DNA of 64,000 nt from contig PGYB01000003.1 of NCBI GenBank assembly GCA_002839445.1, positions 369,154 to 433,153 on the forward strand, in the 5' to 3' direction. The translations under genes and the position numbers were made by a program. This document shows positions 38,276 through 47,212 of the stretch, in pieces (the stretch's first letter is position 1; each line of letters opens with the position of its first letter). The notes under the pieces were generated by a model, which made no database searches, was not told where the DNA came from, and worked only from the letters and a program-made list of their open reading frames with translations. The DNA is from Candidatus Riflebacteria bacterium HGW-Riflebacteria-1. Its GTDB lineage: Bacteria > Muiribacteriota > Ozemobacteria > Ozemobacterales > Ozemobacteraceae.

Positions 38276-38885
38276 CGGGCAGCAGCTTCTTTATCGGTTT
38301 AAACGACCTGCGGTGCAGCGGACAGGGTCCGTGCGCCAGCAGAGCCTGCTGATGCACCGCTGTGCCATAACCCATGTGTTTGTCAAAACCGTATTGCGGG
38401 TAAGTCTGCGCAACTTCTTCCATATAGCGGTCACGCGCTTCTTTGGCGAGAATCGAGGCTGCCGCTACCGAAGCGCTGATCGATTCACCGCGCGCGAAAG
38501 CCTGGTGCGGCAGCTGCAGCCACGGCAGCTTGATAAAATCGAGCAGAACATAATCCGGCGACTGCTGCAGTTCGGCAAACGCCCGTTTAAAAGCCAGGCG
38601 GGTTGCTTCGAGAATATTGATGCGGTCGATTTCTTCAGGGCTGGCGGTGCCAACCCCGAATGCCAGCGCCTGGCCACGTATCTGCTCAAAAAGCGTGCGA
38701 CGCTGCTTGCGGCTGAGCTTTTTCGAGTCATCAAGGCCTTCTATCCGCTGCTTGTCATCGAGAATAACAAACGCCGCATAAACCGGCCCGGCCCATGGCC
38801 CACGCCCTGCCTCGTCACCACCGGCGACCAGCTGGTATCCAGCTGTCCGCGCATAATTTTCGTAATGGTAATGGTCGTTATTCAT
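38250..38885 (-). CDS. rnhB: Ribonuclease HII
   Basis: 211 residues. The catalytic acidic residues lie in GGDEAGRGPWAGPVYAA (D-E pair) with a further Asp in YVLLDFIKLP. The HMGYGTAVHQQALLAHGPCPLHR C-terminal block is intact. The enzyme removes ribonucleotides embedded in DNA. It is the first gene of a cluster continuing with FliK-like, FlhB-like and YraN genes. Confidence 0.94.
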   Translation of the reverse strand: MNNDHYHYENYARTAGYQLVAGGDEAGRGPWAGPVYAAFVILDDKQRIEGLDDSKKLSRKQRRTLFEQIRGQALAFGVGTASPEEIDRINILEATRLAFKRAFAELQQSPDYVLLDFIKLPWLQLPHQAFARGESISASVAAASILAKEARDRYMEEVAQTYPQYGFDKHMGYGTAVHQQALLAHGPCPLHRRSFKPIKKLLPDENLFSCL

Positions 38886-38897
38886 TTTGTATTGAAG

Positions 38898-39110
38898 TCA
38901 GACGGCGATGCGATCGAAAATTGAGTTTGCCTCGGGAACCGGCAAACCATCCTCTTTCAAGCCCTCGATATGAAAAATTATCGCTTCGCGCAGGTTCGCT
39001 TTGGCCTGTTCAGGGGTTTTGCCAGTTGCACCACACCCTGGCAGATCGGGTGCGTATGCAGAATAGTTTTTACCAGCCTTTTCAATAACGATCAAAAATT
39101 CTTTCATCAA
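38898..39110 (-). CDS. hicB: HicB-family antitoxin
   Basis: 70 residues. The HicB fold signature runs through YSAYAPDLPGCGATGKTPEQAKANLREAI. It lacks the C-terminal DNA-binding domain of longer HicB proteins. It should neutralise the HicA toxin encoded immediately upstream, with a 4-bp overlap. The order toxin then antitoxin is the usual one. Confidence 0.9.
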   Translation of the reverse strand: MMKEFLIVIEKAGKNYSAYAPDLPGCGATGKTPEQAKANLREAIIFHIEGLKEDGLPVPEANSIFDRIAV

Positions 39111-39304
39111 AAACTCCCTTTAAGCAAAGCCTGTTTTAAAATACTGTTGAGAGTGCCTGGCGCGACATCATCGCCAGGATTCCCTGAAATAGTAACCCGG
39201 CCAGATTTCTCAGGGTGCTTGAACTGTCGATGGTTTGTGCCTCTTCTGGCAACCATCACCCAGCCATCTTTTTCTACCAACTTGATGATTTCTCGAACCT
39301 TCAT
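39107..39304 (-). CDS. hicA: HicA-family mRNA interferase toxin
   Basis: 65 residues from ATG 39304; a longer frame adds eight residues without a better ribosome site. The dsRBD-like HicA fold is shown by KVREIIKLVEKDGWVMVARRGTNHRQFKHP, with the expected catalytic His at residue 25, and PGTLNSILKQA at the end. HicA cleaves mRNA and is held inactive by HicB. Confidence 0.9.
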   Translation of the reverse strand: MKVREIIKLVEKDGWVMVARRGTNHRQFKHPEKSGRVTISGNPGDDVAPGTLNSILKQALLKGSF

Positions 39305-39419
39305 ATGATTAATATAACATATAGCCAATTAAAGACAAGATTGCATCAGGTCCAAAATTGCCGTCGAGAGAACAACGATTGCCGCATCTCTGAGCACGAG
39401 CAGGAGGGGATATCTGCGG

Positions 39420-42014
39420 TCAGCCTTTTGGCGGGCAGCTTAGCCTGATGATGGCGGGGGGATGGTCGGCGAAGAGTTTGTTGAGCATGAACAGCTCGGG
39501 CTGGCTGAGCAGGGTGACCTGCAGCAGCGCGTCTTCTTCGCGCAGGCTGATTTTAGACAGGCCGGATTTTTTGGCCTGGCCGGTGTTGATCTGCCAGTTC
39601 ATCCAGCCGTTCTGGCGCTGTTTCTGGTTTTTCAGCTTATAGCGGGTAAGCAGTTCATCAATTTCGCGCGCGACAGCGCCAGTTTCGCCGGGCATATTTG
39701 CCGCGAGCAGCATCGGGTACAGGCACTCTTCGGCCTTTTTGACCGATGGCAGCAGGGAAACAATCTCGATATCGCTGCTATCATGCGCAGCTACGTGCGC
39801 CCCGCCGATGACAGTTTCTGCGTTACGCGGCAATTCTGGAGCTTTTCCGCACCCGTTGAGGCATGCTAATGCCAGGCCATGTGAAAAGAACGCGGGTTCA
39901 AGCAGTTCGACGCGCCGAAACCAGTCGACAGCGCCGGGCACATCGAGCATAAAACGCCGCGCCAGCGCGGCGGCGACGAACTCGCGACTGCAGTAAGCCC
40001 ACCTGGCTGGAACCCTGAACAACAGCCAGAGCTGACCTGTTTTTTGTTCTGCCGGCTTTGCGCGTGTTGGCGACAACTCAGGGCCAAGCTGGTTAAGGGC
40101 GGACATTTCGCCAGGCGAGCGGCAGGCACCGCAGCCGGCGCATTTACCGGAACCCCATGGCGCGGCCAGGCAGGCCCTGATTTCGCCGCCGCTCTCGATC
40201 TGTTGCCAGATTTTGTAAAGAAATGTTTTGCTGATACCAGTATCGATGTCATCCCACGGAAACACGGTTGCGGGCGAACGTTCGCTGTCACACAGAAGCG
40301 TGAGCCGCAACTGCTTGAGCCGCTGCCGCCAGAATTCATGCAGCTTGCGGCTGATCTCGCCGTGATAGCGAAAGCCACGCGCAATCGAAGCCTCGACGAG
40401 AATCGGCGTGTGCCGGCGATCGGCGTAGGCAATAAACTCTGAGACTTCGGCATCTTCGGGGCCGGAGCTGATTCGCGCTTCGAAGCCGGCAGCGCTGATA
40501 ATCGCACATAAAGCATCGAGCTGTTTCTGCATTGCAGCAGCGCTGCAGCGTGATGGAGCATATTGCATCGGCGTCTGCGGCGCCCGGAACAACACGGCAA
40601 ACGAAAAAGTCAGACGCGGCCGCGCTTTGCCACCGGCAGTGCGCTGCCTGATCTTTTCGAGAAAGGCCCTGAATTCGTCGACATCGGCATCCTGCTCGTA
40701 ACCGGTCAGAATGAGAAAAACCTTCATCTGCCGCATATTGCGCTGCATCAGCAGATCGACGCCGGCAAGAATCGTCTTTTCGTCGAGATTCTTCTGCAAC
40801 AGAATGCGCATGCGGTCGCTGATGCCTTCCATTGCGCAGGTGTAGGTGCGCTTGCCGGCTTCGAACTGGAGATCGAGCAGTTCTGGCGCATTAACGACTG
40901 CGTCGAAGCGCTGACTCTTTATCGAAACCCGCGCGAACATCTGCCCCAGGCGGTCAACCAGCGCGTAGATGTCGCTGCAGGTATTGGCGTTAAAGGTCAT
41001 CAGCGAAATTTCGCTCAGACCAAGCCCGGCCTTTAACTGTCTGGCAGCGGCAAGTGCCTGTTCGAGAGGAGTCTCGCGATAAGGCTTCTGCTCCCATGAT
41101 TCTTTACAGAACGAGCAGAACGACGGGCAGCCGGCCGAAACCAGAACATGCGAGCTGCCGGCGCCTTCATAAAGCAATGGTCCGCCAAGCCAGGTCTCAG
41201 ATGTGTCGCTACATGCAGTTTTATTGCTGGGCACCGGCAACGGCGCACCGGCTTCTGCTTCAATCGCAATGAGTTCACCGTCATTGGTCGGTGAGCATCT
41301 GGATGGAAGCGAACCGACCAATGACGGGTTATCGGTAAAAACCTGGTGGTAAGAGCCCGGCAGATACAAGCCGGGCAGCGAGCTTTGCAGCAGTGACAAT
41401 TTCTCTGACCGTGGCAGAGTCGCGTTGTCGCGCAGCAGCGCGAGCATGCGCGCAAAAACCTGCTCGCCATCGCCCATCAGCACGGCATCGACCAGACCAC
41501 AGTCACCGCTAACCGGTCCATGCAGGATTGAATGGGTGTATGAGTTGCTGCCGCCAAGCACAAGCAGTGGACTGCCCTGTTCATCGCGCTGCCGGCATGA
41601 CAGCGGCAGGCCGGAATAGCGCAGCAGCGCGGGCAGATTGATCAGTTCCTGCAGCACTGAATTACTGACTGCGACAAGATCGAAGGCGGTGGCCGGCTCT
41701 TTGCTGCCAACCCCGGACAACAGCGGAACACCGGCCTCGCGAAAAAGGCGTTCATCGTTTTCGGGTGGCATGAAGGCCATATCGACGAATACACCGGCGA
41801 CCGCTGCGGCCATCTGGTATAAATAGGTGTGGGTTATGCCGGCGGCTACTTCGCTGTATGGCGACAGGCGCACGATAAGCACGCGCAGCCGGGCGCGTGA
41901 AAATTCTTCAGGATTCTGCGTGCCGGGCTCGCCACCTTGAAACCAGACACCACGGCCGGTCAGGCGCTGCCGGTTTGCCGCGAACCATTCCCTGATCTGT
42001 TGCGCTATCAGCAT
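39420..42014 (-). CDS. Large radical SAM protein of unknown function
   Basis: 864 residues. An N-terminal domain (about 45-270) resembles the B12-binding-like region of radical SAM enzymes (LRVLIVRLSPYSEVAAGITHTYLYQM, then GDGEQVFARML). The radical SAM core has a CxxxCxxC cluster at C296, C300 and C303 (GCPSFCSFC). After the core, a second Cys-rich motif GKCAGCGACR near residue 625 could hold a metal or another Fe-S cluster, and a DUF2344-like C-terminal part may follow. It shares one base with the upstream FUN14-like gene (TGATG), so translation is coupled. The substrate is unknown; RNA/protein methylthiolation-like chemistry is only one possibility. Confidence 0.75.
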   Translation of the reverse strand: MLIAQQIREWFAANRQRLTGRGVWFQGGEPGTQNPEEFSRARLRVLIVRLSPYSEVAAGITHTYLYQMAAAVAGVFVDMAFMPPENDERLFREAGVPLLSGVGSKEPATAFDLVAVSNSVLQELINLPALLRYSGLPLSCRQRDEQGSPLLVLGGSNSYTHSILHGPVSGDCGLVDAVLMGDGEQVFARMLALLRDNATLPRSEKLSLLQSSLPGLYLPGSYHQVFTDNPSLVGSLPSRCSPTNDGELIAIEAEAGAPLPVPSNKTACSDTSETWLGGPLLYEGAGSSHVLVSAGCPSFCSFCKESWEQKPYRETPLEQALAAARQLKAGLGLSEISLMTFNANTCSDIYALVDRLGQMFARVSIKSQRFDAVVNAPELLDLQFEAGKRTYTCAMEGISDRMRILLQKNLDEKTILAGVDLLMQRNMRQMKVFLILTGYEQDADVDEFRAFLEKIRQRTAGGKARPRLTFSFAVLFRAPQTPMQYAPSRCSAAAMQKQLDALCAIISAAGFEARISSGPEDAEVSEFIAYADRRHTPILVEASIARGFRYHGEISRKLHEFWRQRLKQLRLTLLCDSERSPATVFPWDDIDTGISKTFLYKIWQQIESGGEIRACLAAPWGSGKCAGCGACRSPGEMSALNQLGPELSPTRAKPAEQKTGQLWLLFRVPARWAYCSREFVAAALARRFMLDVPGAVDWFRRVELLEPAFFSHGLALACLNGCGKAPELPRNAETVIGGAHVAAHDSSDIEIVSLLPSVKKAEECLYPMLLAANMPGETGAVAREIDELLTRYKLKNQKQRQNGWMNWQINTGQAKKSGLSKISLREEDALLQVTLLSQPELFMLNKLFADHPPAIIRLSCPPKG

Positions 42015-42451
42015 CAGCCTTTGCGAAAGCCCATCCAGAAGCCAACAGCAAAAGACCCGGCAAATGGCAGATTATAGGTCAGCACTGACATCAGGCTGCT
42101 GGCCGACTGCTCGATGGTTTCGTCGGGCACGGTGGTTTTGATGCGTTCCCAGTCAATCGTTATGTAGCGGTTATAAGCGAGATACTGAATCGAAATAAAG
42201 CAAACACCGAGCACCAGCGCCGCGAGCTTGGCCACTTTTTTCAGCGTAAAGCCGACGGCCCAGCCGGCAAGGCCGCCGCCGCCAAGTGTCATCAGAATGA
42301 ACTTGATGTCAGCGGGCAGGGCTATCCCCTGCCCCGGCGCCGCGGCTCCCGCGCTGGCAAGTTCCTGCGCCCCGGCACTGCCAGCGACAATCAGTAACAT
42401 TATTATCAGCCAGTTACGTTGAAAATGCTGTGAATGTGTGTATCTAATCAT
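42014..42451 (-). CDS. FUN14-like membrane protein
   Basis: 145 residues from ATG 42451. A longer frame starts 22 codons upstream but runs into a REP-like repeat. An N-terminal hydrophobic signal or anchor (about 13-28) ends near SAGAQ. GGGGLAGWAVGFTLKKVAKLAALVLGV followed by a second helix and YNRYITIDWERI fits the bacterial FUN14 family, whose function is poorly known. It is coupled to the radical SAM gene downstream. Confidence 0.65.
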   Translation of the reverse strand: MIRYTHSQHFQRNWLIIMLLIVAGSAGAQELASAGAAAPGQGIALPADIKFILMTLGGGGLAGWAVGFTLKKVAKLAALVLGVCFISIQYLAYNRYITIDWERIKTTVPDETIEQSASSLMSVLTYNLPFAGSFAVGFWMGFRKG

Positions 42452-42482
42452 ATTCTTGACTCGTTCTCGTGCTCTTTTGCTT

Positions 42483-42562
42483 CGTCCTGCGCGCAGTCGC
42501 AGGATCCAGAATGTCATAAAGTCTTGGATTCTGCGACTCCGCTTCGCTTCGCGCAGAATGAC
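42483..42562. repeat. REP-like palindrome
   Basis: Same unit as at 36422-36502: CGTCCTGCGCGCAGTCGCAGGATCCAG on one arm and TGGATTCTGCGACTCCG...CGCAGAATG on the other, lying between two leftward genes. Confidence 0.75.
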
Positions 42563-42610
42563 AAATCAAGATCTTCGCAATCGCTCAGGCTGAGCACGAC
42601 GAGGACAAAC

Positions 42611-43711
42611 TCAGTTGGCGGCGGGGGCCGGCTTATCAAGAAGGGCTGAGAGCTTTTTGATCTGGTAGACGCCTTCGCTGGTGCCGACCCAGAGATCGCC
42701 ATTCAGGTAAGCGACACCGCTGATGGCCAGCGCCGGGAAGCCTGGCACAAGCTCATTCAGCTTGAGCCATTCGCTGCCATTCAATACGCCGAGACCTTTG
42801 TCTGTGCCGACAAACAGCATTTCGCCGCCATCACTGCGCGCCAGAGCGGTGATAACATTGCCGGGCAGCGGACTGTTTCCGGGCACCGTATCTTCGACAA
42901 TCTGGCCGCCACGCTGAGCCCAGTCGCGATGCTGCGACATATAATTGGTATAATTGTTCATCAGATCGGTAACTGTCAGGCCGCTGGTAGTGCCGATTGC
43001 CATCAGATCGCCGAAAGGCAGCATGACCTTGATATTATTACCCGGCAGGCGGCAATTAGACGGGCTGGCCGGAACATCGATCAGCGACGAGCCCATTACC
43101 GACTTTGCAGGGCCGGTAAAGTTCTGGAACATTTCAGATGAAAGCTTGCCGATTCCGGCGCGGGTGCCTGCCCAAAGCTGGCCTTTTGTGTCGAATATTA
43201 CCTGGTTCACTTCGTCCATGACCAGACCGGCACTCTCGCGGCCAAGAGTCTTTGGCGCGCCGCCATTCGAGTAGACCACGCCATAGGCGGTGGCTACCGC
43301 CAGTTCAGAGCCACGACCAATTACCGAGCGGGCGCGACCTCCGGTGTAAACCGAGGCCCAGCCAGTGCCATCGAAGCGGCAGGCGCCGTTGTCGGTGGCG
43401 ATCCAGAGAATGTTGTCAGAGACCTTGAGGTCTTCGATAATATCTGAGCCGAGAACGTTGGTGTTCTTTCTCTGGTGAATCTGCCAGTTCACGCCGTCGT
43501 AGCAGAACAGGCCTTTCTGGGAACCGGCCCAGACTTTTCCGCCAAATGCCACCAGAGAGGTCACGGCATTTTCTGGCAAACCGGTCTGCTGGTTATGCAG
43601 CTGAAATTCGAGAGTTTTGGGTTTGGGTGGTTCTTTAGGCTGGCCGCAGCCGGCGGCGAAAGCCATAATCACTACGCCAAGCAAGGCAACGAGCCATGTT
43701 CTGCTGGTCAT
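42611..43711 (-). CDS. Secreted lipoprotein with a beta-propeller of regulator-type repeats
   Basis: 366 residues. A lipoprotein signal ends AFAAGC (Cys22). About six repeats follow, of the kind LWIATDNGACRFDGTGW, LWAGTRAGIGKLS, LFVGTDKGLGVLNGSEW and LWVGTSEGVYQI, matching two-component-regulator propeller (Reg_prop) repeats. These normally form the sensory domain of hybrid histidine kinases, but no kinase is attached here. Location is probably periplasmic or outer membrane; the role is unknown. Confidence 0.78.
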   Translation of the reverse strand: MTSRTWLVALLGVVIMAFAAGCGQPKEPPKPKTLEFQLHNQQTGLPENAVTSLVAFGGKVWAGSQKGLFCYDGVNWQIHQRKNTNVLGSDIIEDLKVSDNILWIATDNGACRFDGTGWASVYTGGRARSVIGRGSELAVATAYGVVYSNGGAPKTLGRESAGLVMDEVNQVIFDTKGQLWAGTRAGIGKLSSEMFQNFTGPAKSVMGSSLIDVPASPSNCRLPGNNIKVMLPFGDLMAIGTTSGLTVTDLMNNYTNYMSQHRDWAQRGGQIVEDTVPGNSPLPGNVITALARSDGGEMLFVGTDKGLGVLNGSEWLKLNELVPGFPALAISGVAYLNGDLWVGTSEGVYQIKKLSALLDKPAPAAN

Positions 43712-43723
43712 GCGCGATCCTCC

Positions 43724-44506
43724 TTATTTCGGGTAAATGCGCATCAGATTCTGAACTTCCATGGTTCCTGATGCCAGGCCGGTGCGGTGGGTAACACCAT
43801 GCAGCACAACACGGCTGCCATCAAAGCCCTTGAGTTTTTCTGACCAGGATTCGCTGACAATATGCAGACCCCGGTCTTTTTTGCCAAGGCGGTCTTCTTT
43901 GAGATAAATCTGCTCGCCCTTGACCAGAACTGAGCCACGCACGGTTTCTTCCTGGGTCCAGATTTTAATGGGCTCTTCGGGCTTCTTTTCTTTTTTCTCG
44001 CGGCGACGTTTTTTGCCTTTTTTAGATTCAGTCTTTTCCTGCTTGTCTTCTTCGCTGTCATACTGCCCAGCGTCTTTGACCTTGACTACAGACTGAGCGA
44101 TCCAGAGCAGAACGGTCGGCATTTCCTGCTTAACCTTCTCAGGCGCAGCATCATCCTTTTTCAGCTCATACTCGGTCGCGATGTTTCCGATCAAAGCGGT
44201 TTGGAGCAGCGTTCCGTAATTGATCTGGTCACGGGTGCGGCGGCCGCGTTTGTCGCGATCGCGAAATTCTTTTGGCAGGTCGAAGCTGACCCAGCTGTTC
44301 TCGCTCACCGGCAACTGCGCAGTGTCAGAACTGATAATATCGAGAATGCGCATGGTAACGCGGTCGCGGTAGATCGACTCAACCCGGCCAACCGCGGTGA
44401 ATTCGACAACAGACGAGGCGTGCGCCACGGCGACGATTGCAACGGCAAAAAGGCAGGCCAGCACTGCAAAGTAGACAGTTTTTCTGGCAAACGGATGAGT
44501 CTGCAT
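43724..44506 (-). CDS. Secreted protein of unknown function with a Lys/Glu-rich central segment
   Basis: 260 residues. A signal peptide ends near VAHA|SS. A possible OB-fold-like N-terminal part (GRVESIYRDRVTMRILD) follows. Residues about 155-185 are a highly charged Lys/Arg/Glu stretch. The C-terminal part repeats a similar beta pattern (VRGSVLVKGEQIYLKED). Not recognised as a known family. It lies 12 bases upstream of the propeller lipoprotein gene and is probably co-transcribed with it. Confidence 0.65.
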   Translation of the reverse strand: MQTHPFARKTVYFAVLACLFAVAIVAVAHASSVVEFTAVGRVESIYRDRVTMRILDIISSDTAQLPVSENSWVSFDLPKEFRDRDKRGRRTRDQINYGTLLQTALIGNIATEYELKKDDAAPEKVKQEMPTVLLWIAQSVVKVKDAGQYDSEEDKQEKTESKKGKKRRREKKEKKPEEPIKIWTQEETVRGSVLVKGEQIYLKEDRLGKKDRGLHIVSESWSEKLKGFDGSRVVLHGVTHRTGLASGTMEVQNLMRIYPK

Positions 44507-44855
44507 AATATCTCCTGCTCGATATGGTTTTGTCTTTTATACCATAACCCTGCACCCGGCGCAAAGTTAAAACGTCAGATAAAGCCTGAACTGCAAAGAG
44601 CGGAGAGAATCCGCCGATTTCGCAGATAGCGCCGATTTTTGATAGTTGAGCAGGCCATAGCAGGCAAATATCTCTGCCGGCAGCGGAAGTCTCTGCTGTC
44701 AGCAGCTTGAAGAAATTGGCTGTTCAATCTGTGTAATCGGCGCAATCTGTGGATAAGTGTTAGTTTTCCGATTGCTTGACGATTTGGGAAGAGGGTGATA
44801 GACTTCGGCATCAATTGGCAGCCCTGTTATTGCCGGTGCGAGAAGGAAAAAGGAT
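44507..44855. other. Intergenic region with CCGCAGATT-type inverted repeat and hldA promoter
   Basis: No gene. Bases about 44608-44640 and 44726-44754 are inverted copies of the AATCYGCNGATT-type repeat flanking a central segment that can also fold. A promoter for hldA lies at 44776-44804. Confidence 0.6.
44776..44804 (+). promoter_or_regulatory. Sigma70-type promoter of the heptose kinase gene
   Basis: TTGACG (44776-44781) and TAGACT (44799-44804) are separated by 17 bases. The start codon follows about 50 bases later with AAGGAAAAAGGA as ribosome site. Confidence 0.6.
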
Positions 44856-45860
44856 ATGCAGCGAAACCAGCTCGAAAAGATATTGAAAGACTTTTCCCGG
44901 TGCAGTATCGCCGTACTCGGCGATGTTATGCTCGATGAATTCTGCTGGGGAAAGGTCGACCGCATTTCTCCGGAAGCCCCGGTTCCGATTGTGCAGGTCA
45001 AGACCGAGACCTGGCGCCCGGGCGGCGCGGCTAACGTCGCGAGCAACCTTGTGGCGCTCGGGGCGAAAGCCCATATTTTCGGTATCGTCGGCGATGATGG
45101 CGCCGGCCGCCGCCTCAACGAGGCGCTGGTCAGCGATAAAATCGGCACTGCCGGCCTGATAATCGATTCGGGCCGCCGCACTTCGGTCAAAACCCGCATT
45201 CTCGGGCAGAACCAGCAGATGATTCGCGTCGACCGCGAGAACACCGATAATATCGATTACGAGCGCCAGAAAGCGATACTCGGCACCATGCTCGACATGG
45301 CCGACGAGCTCGACGGCGTCATAATTTCTGATTACGCCAAGGGCGTGATTGTCGACGAGCTTTTTAAAGAGGTGGTTGCCCGCTTCCGCAAGCTTGGCAA
45401 ATTCATTGCCGTTGATCCCAAGCTCAAGAATTTTCCGATGTATAAAAAGCCGACTATCATCACGCCTAATACCAAAGAAGCCGAATCAGCGCTTGGCCGT
45501 ATTTTCGACAAAGAGGAAGACGTCATGAAAGGCGGGCTCGACCTGCTCAAAAACAGCGGCGCCGATGCCATACTGATCACACGCAGCGAGCACGGTATGA
45601 GCCTGTTCGAAAAGGGCAAGCCGCCGGTCACGATTCCGACGCGCGCCATCAAGGTTTTCGATGTTACCGGCGCCGGTGATACGGTGATCGGAACGTTCAG
45701 CCTCGGGATTGCCGCCGGCTGCAGCATGCAACAGGCCGCAGAAGTAGCTAATCTTGCTGCAGGAGTAGTAGTAGGAATTATCGGCACCGCGTCGGCATCG
45801 GGCGACCAGATACTCGAACATTACGACCTCAGCTTTGGAAGGGCCGTCACCGCTGGCTGA
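44856..45860 (+). CDS. hldA: D-glycero-beta-D-manno-heptose-7-phosphate kinase (RfaE1/HldA, PfkB family)
   Basis: 334 residues, the length of a stand-alone kinase. The PfkB family N-terminal motif is GGAANVASNLVALGA, and the catalytic GAGDT motif lies near residue 270. The start, GDVMLDEFCWGKVDRISPEAPVPIV, closely follows heptose kinases. It phosphorylates heptose-7-phosphate to the 1,7-bisphosphate for LPS inner core. E. coli HldE fuses this kinase to the cytidylyltransferase; here the transferase is fused to the isomerase encoded downstream. Confidence 0.92.
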   Translation: MQRNQLEKILKDFSRCSIAVLGDVMLDEFCWGKVDRISPEAPVPIVQVKTETWRPGGAANVASNLVALGAKAHIFGIVGDDGAGRRLNEALVSDKIGTAGLIIDSGRRTSVKTRILGQNQQMIRVDRENTDNIDYERQKAILGTMLDMADELDGVIISDYAKGVIVDELFKEVVARFRKLGKFIAVDPKLKNFPMYKKPTIITPNTKEAESALGRIFDKEEDVMKGGLDLLKNSGADAILITRSEHGMSLFEKGKPPVTIPTRAIKVFDVTGAGDTVIGTFSLGIAAGCSMQQAAEVANLAAGVVVGIIGTASASGDQILEHYDLSFGRAVTAG

Positions 45861-46153
45861 AGCGCGCATCGACTCATGAGCTCAAGAAGAAGAGAAAAGC
45901 AGAAACTGCAAGACCTCGCACGGAGACGCAGAGACACGGAGAAAGAGAAGAAGAAGGAAAGGCAGAATCCGCAGATTGCATAGATTGGCCCAGATTTGTG
46001 TTAGAGCAGGCAGGCCGAAGACTTGGACGATTATGGAGGACTTAATGTCTGCGTGGAGCGAAGCGGAGTCGCAGAATCCATGACTTTATGGAATACTGGA
46101 TCCTGCGACTGCGCGCAGGATGACGAAAAAGAGTAGAACCGGGATAAAACAGC
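45861..46153. repeat. Intergenic repeats: CGCACNGAG/CCGCAGATT units and a REP-like palindrome
   Basis: From about 45914 to 46012 the sequence is a diverged single unit of the 161-bp array at 47961-48655. A REP-like palindrome occupies 46047-46123. The heptose kinase and the isomerase fusion are therefore separated by repeat DNA even though they belong to one pathway. Confidence 0.65.
46047..46123. repeat. REP-like palindrome
   Basis: GTCTGCGTGGAGCGAAGCGGAGTCGCAGAATCCA pairs with TGGATCCTGCGACTGCGCGCAGGATGAC, in the opposite orientation to the copies at 36.4 and 42.5 kb. Confidence 0.7.
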
Positions 46154-47212
46154 ATGAAGAAATATTTTAACGAAGACCTCAGAGCAATGAGCATTACCGC
46201 CTGGTCGGCGGCAGAAAGCGAGCTGCCGGCAGTTTTCGCAAAAACCGTAGACACTCTGGTCACTGCCCTGCGCCGCAAAAACCGCGTACTGGTATGCGGC
46301 AACGGCGGTTCGGCAGCTGATGCCGAACACTTTGCCGGCGAACTCGTCGGCCGCTTTGGCTACGACCGCGCTTCACTGCCCTGCATCTCGCTCTGCACAC
46401 CATCGGCGACCTTTACCGCTATCGCCAATGATTACGGTTACGACCAGGTTTTCAAGCGGCAGGTTCAAGGGCTGGGCAGTGCCGGTGATGTGTTGATCGG
46501 CATTTCGACCAGTGGCAACTCGCCGAATATCGTCGAAGCATTCAAAGCTGCAAAAGAAATGGGAATCACAACCGTCGCCATGACCGGCAGCCGGGATTCA
46601 AAGCTGTCGCAGAGCGCCGATATCACGTTGCGGGCTCCGTCAACGCAGACCCCGCGCATCCAGGAAATCCACGGACTGCTCGTGCACAGCCTGTGCCGAT
46701 CTGTAGAAGAAGAGATTTTTCCGGTCGCCGGCCGGGCACCGGCACTGCCGTCTGAGAAGGTTTTGCGCCACGGGCAGATTGTTACGCTGGCGGCAGCGAT
46801 TGCCGGGCGGCAGGCGGTTTTTACCAATGGCTGCTTCGATATATTGCACCCCGGCCATGTCTATGTGCTCAAAGAAGCGCGCAAACTCGGTGAACTGCTG
46901 ATCGTCGGGCTCAACAGCGACAGTTCGGTCAAACGCCTCAAAGGCGAAACCCGCCCCTACCATTGTTTCGAAGACCGCGCCGCGGTGCTCGCCGCGCTGG
47001 CCTGTGTCGACTATGTCGTCGGCTTCGACGAAGACACGCCGAAGCAGCTGATCGAAGCGCTGACGCCAAAAATTCTCGTCAAAGGCGGCGATTACAATCA
47101 CGACACCATAGTTGGCGCTGACTGGGTCACCGGCCATGGCGGCGAAGTCCGGGTCGTGCCACTGCTGCCCGGCCATTCAACCACAGGAATCCTGAAAAAC
47201 AATGGCAAATAA
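46154..47212 (+). CDS. Fusion of sedoheptulose-7-phosphate isomerase (GmhA) and heptose-1-phosphate nucleotidyltransferase (RfaE2)
   Basis: 352 residues. Residues about 1-195 are a SIS-fold GmhA domain: [21 protein letters not shown] (E58, H59, E63), STSGNSPN, and [11 protein letters not shown] with the catalytic-type His at 173. Residues about 203-350 are a nucleotidyltransferase domain with [14 protein letters not shown] (HxGH at 232-235) and GHSTTGIL. Together they would make the first and a late step of ADP-heptose synthesis. The usual fusion partner of RfaE2 is the kinase (HldE), so this arrangement is unusual. It overlaps kdsB by 11 bp. Confidence 0.9.
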   Translation: MKKYFNEDLRAMSITAWSAAESELPAVFAKTVDTLVTALRRKNRVLVCGNGGSAADAEHFAGELVGRFGYDRASLPCISLCTPSATFTAIANDYGYDQVFKRQVQGLGSAGDVLIGISTSGNSPNIVEAFKAAKEMGITTVAMTGSRDSKLSQSADITLRAPSTQTPRIQEIHGLLVHSLCRSVEEEIFPVAGRAPALPSEKVLRHGQIVTLAAAIAGRQAVFTNGCFDILHPGHVYVLKEARKLGELLIVGLNSDSSVKRLKGETRPYHCFEDRAAVLAALACVDYVVGFDEDTPKQLIEALTPKILVKGGDYNHDTIVGADWVTGHGGEVRVVPLLPGHSTTGILKNNGK

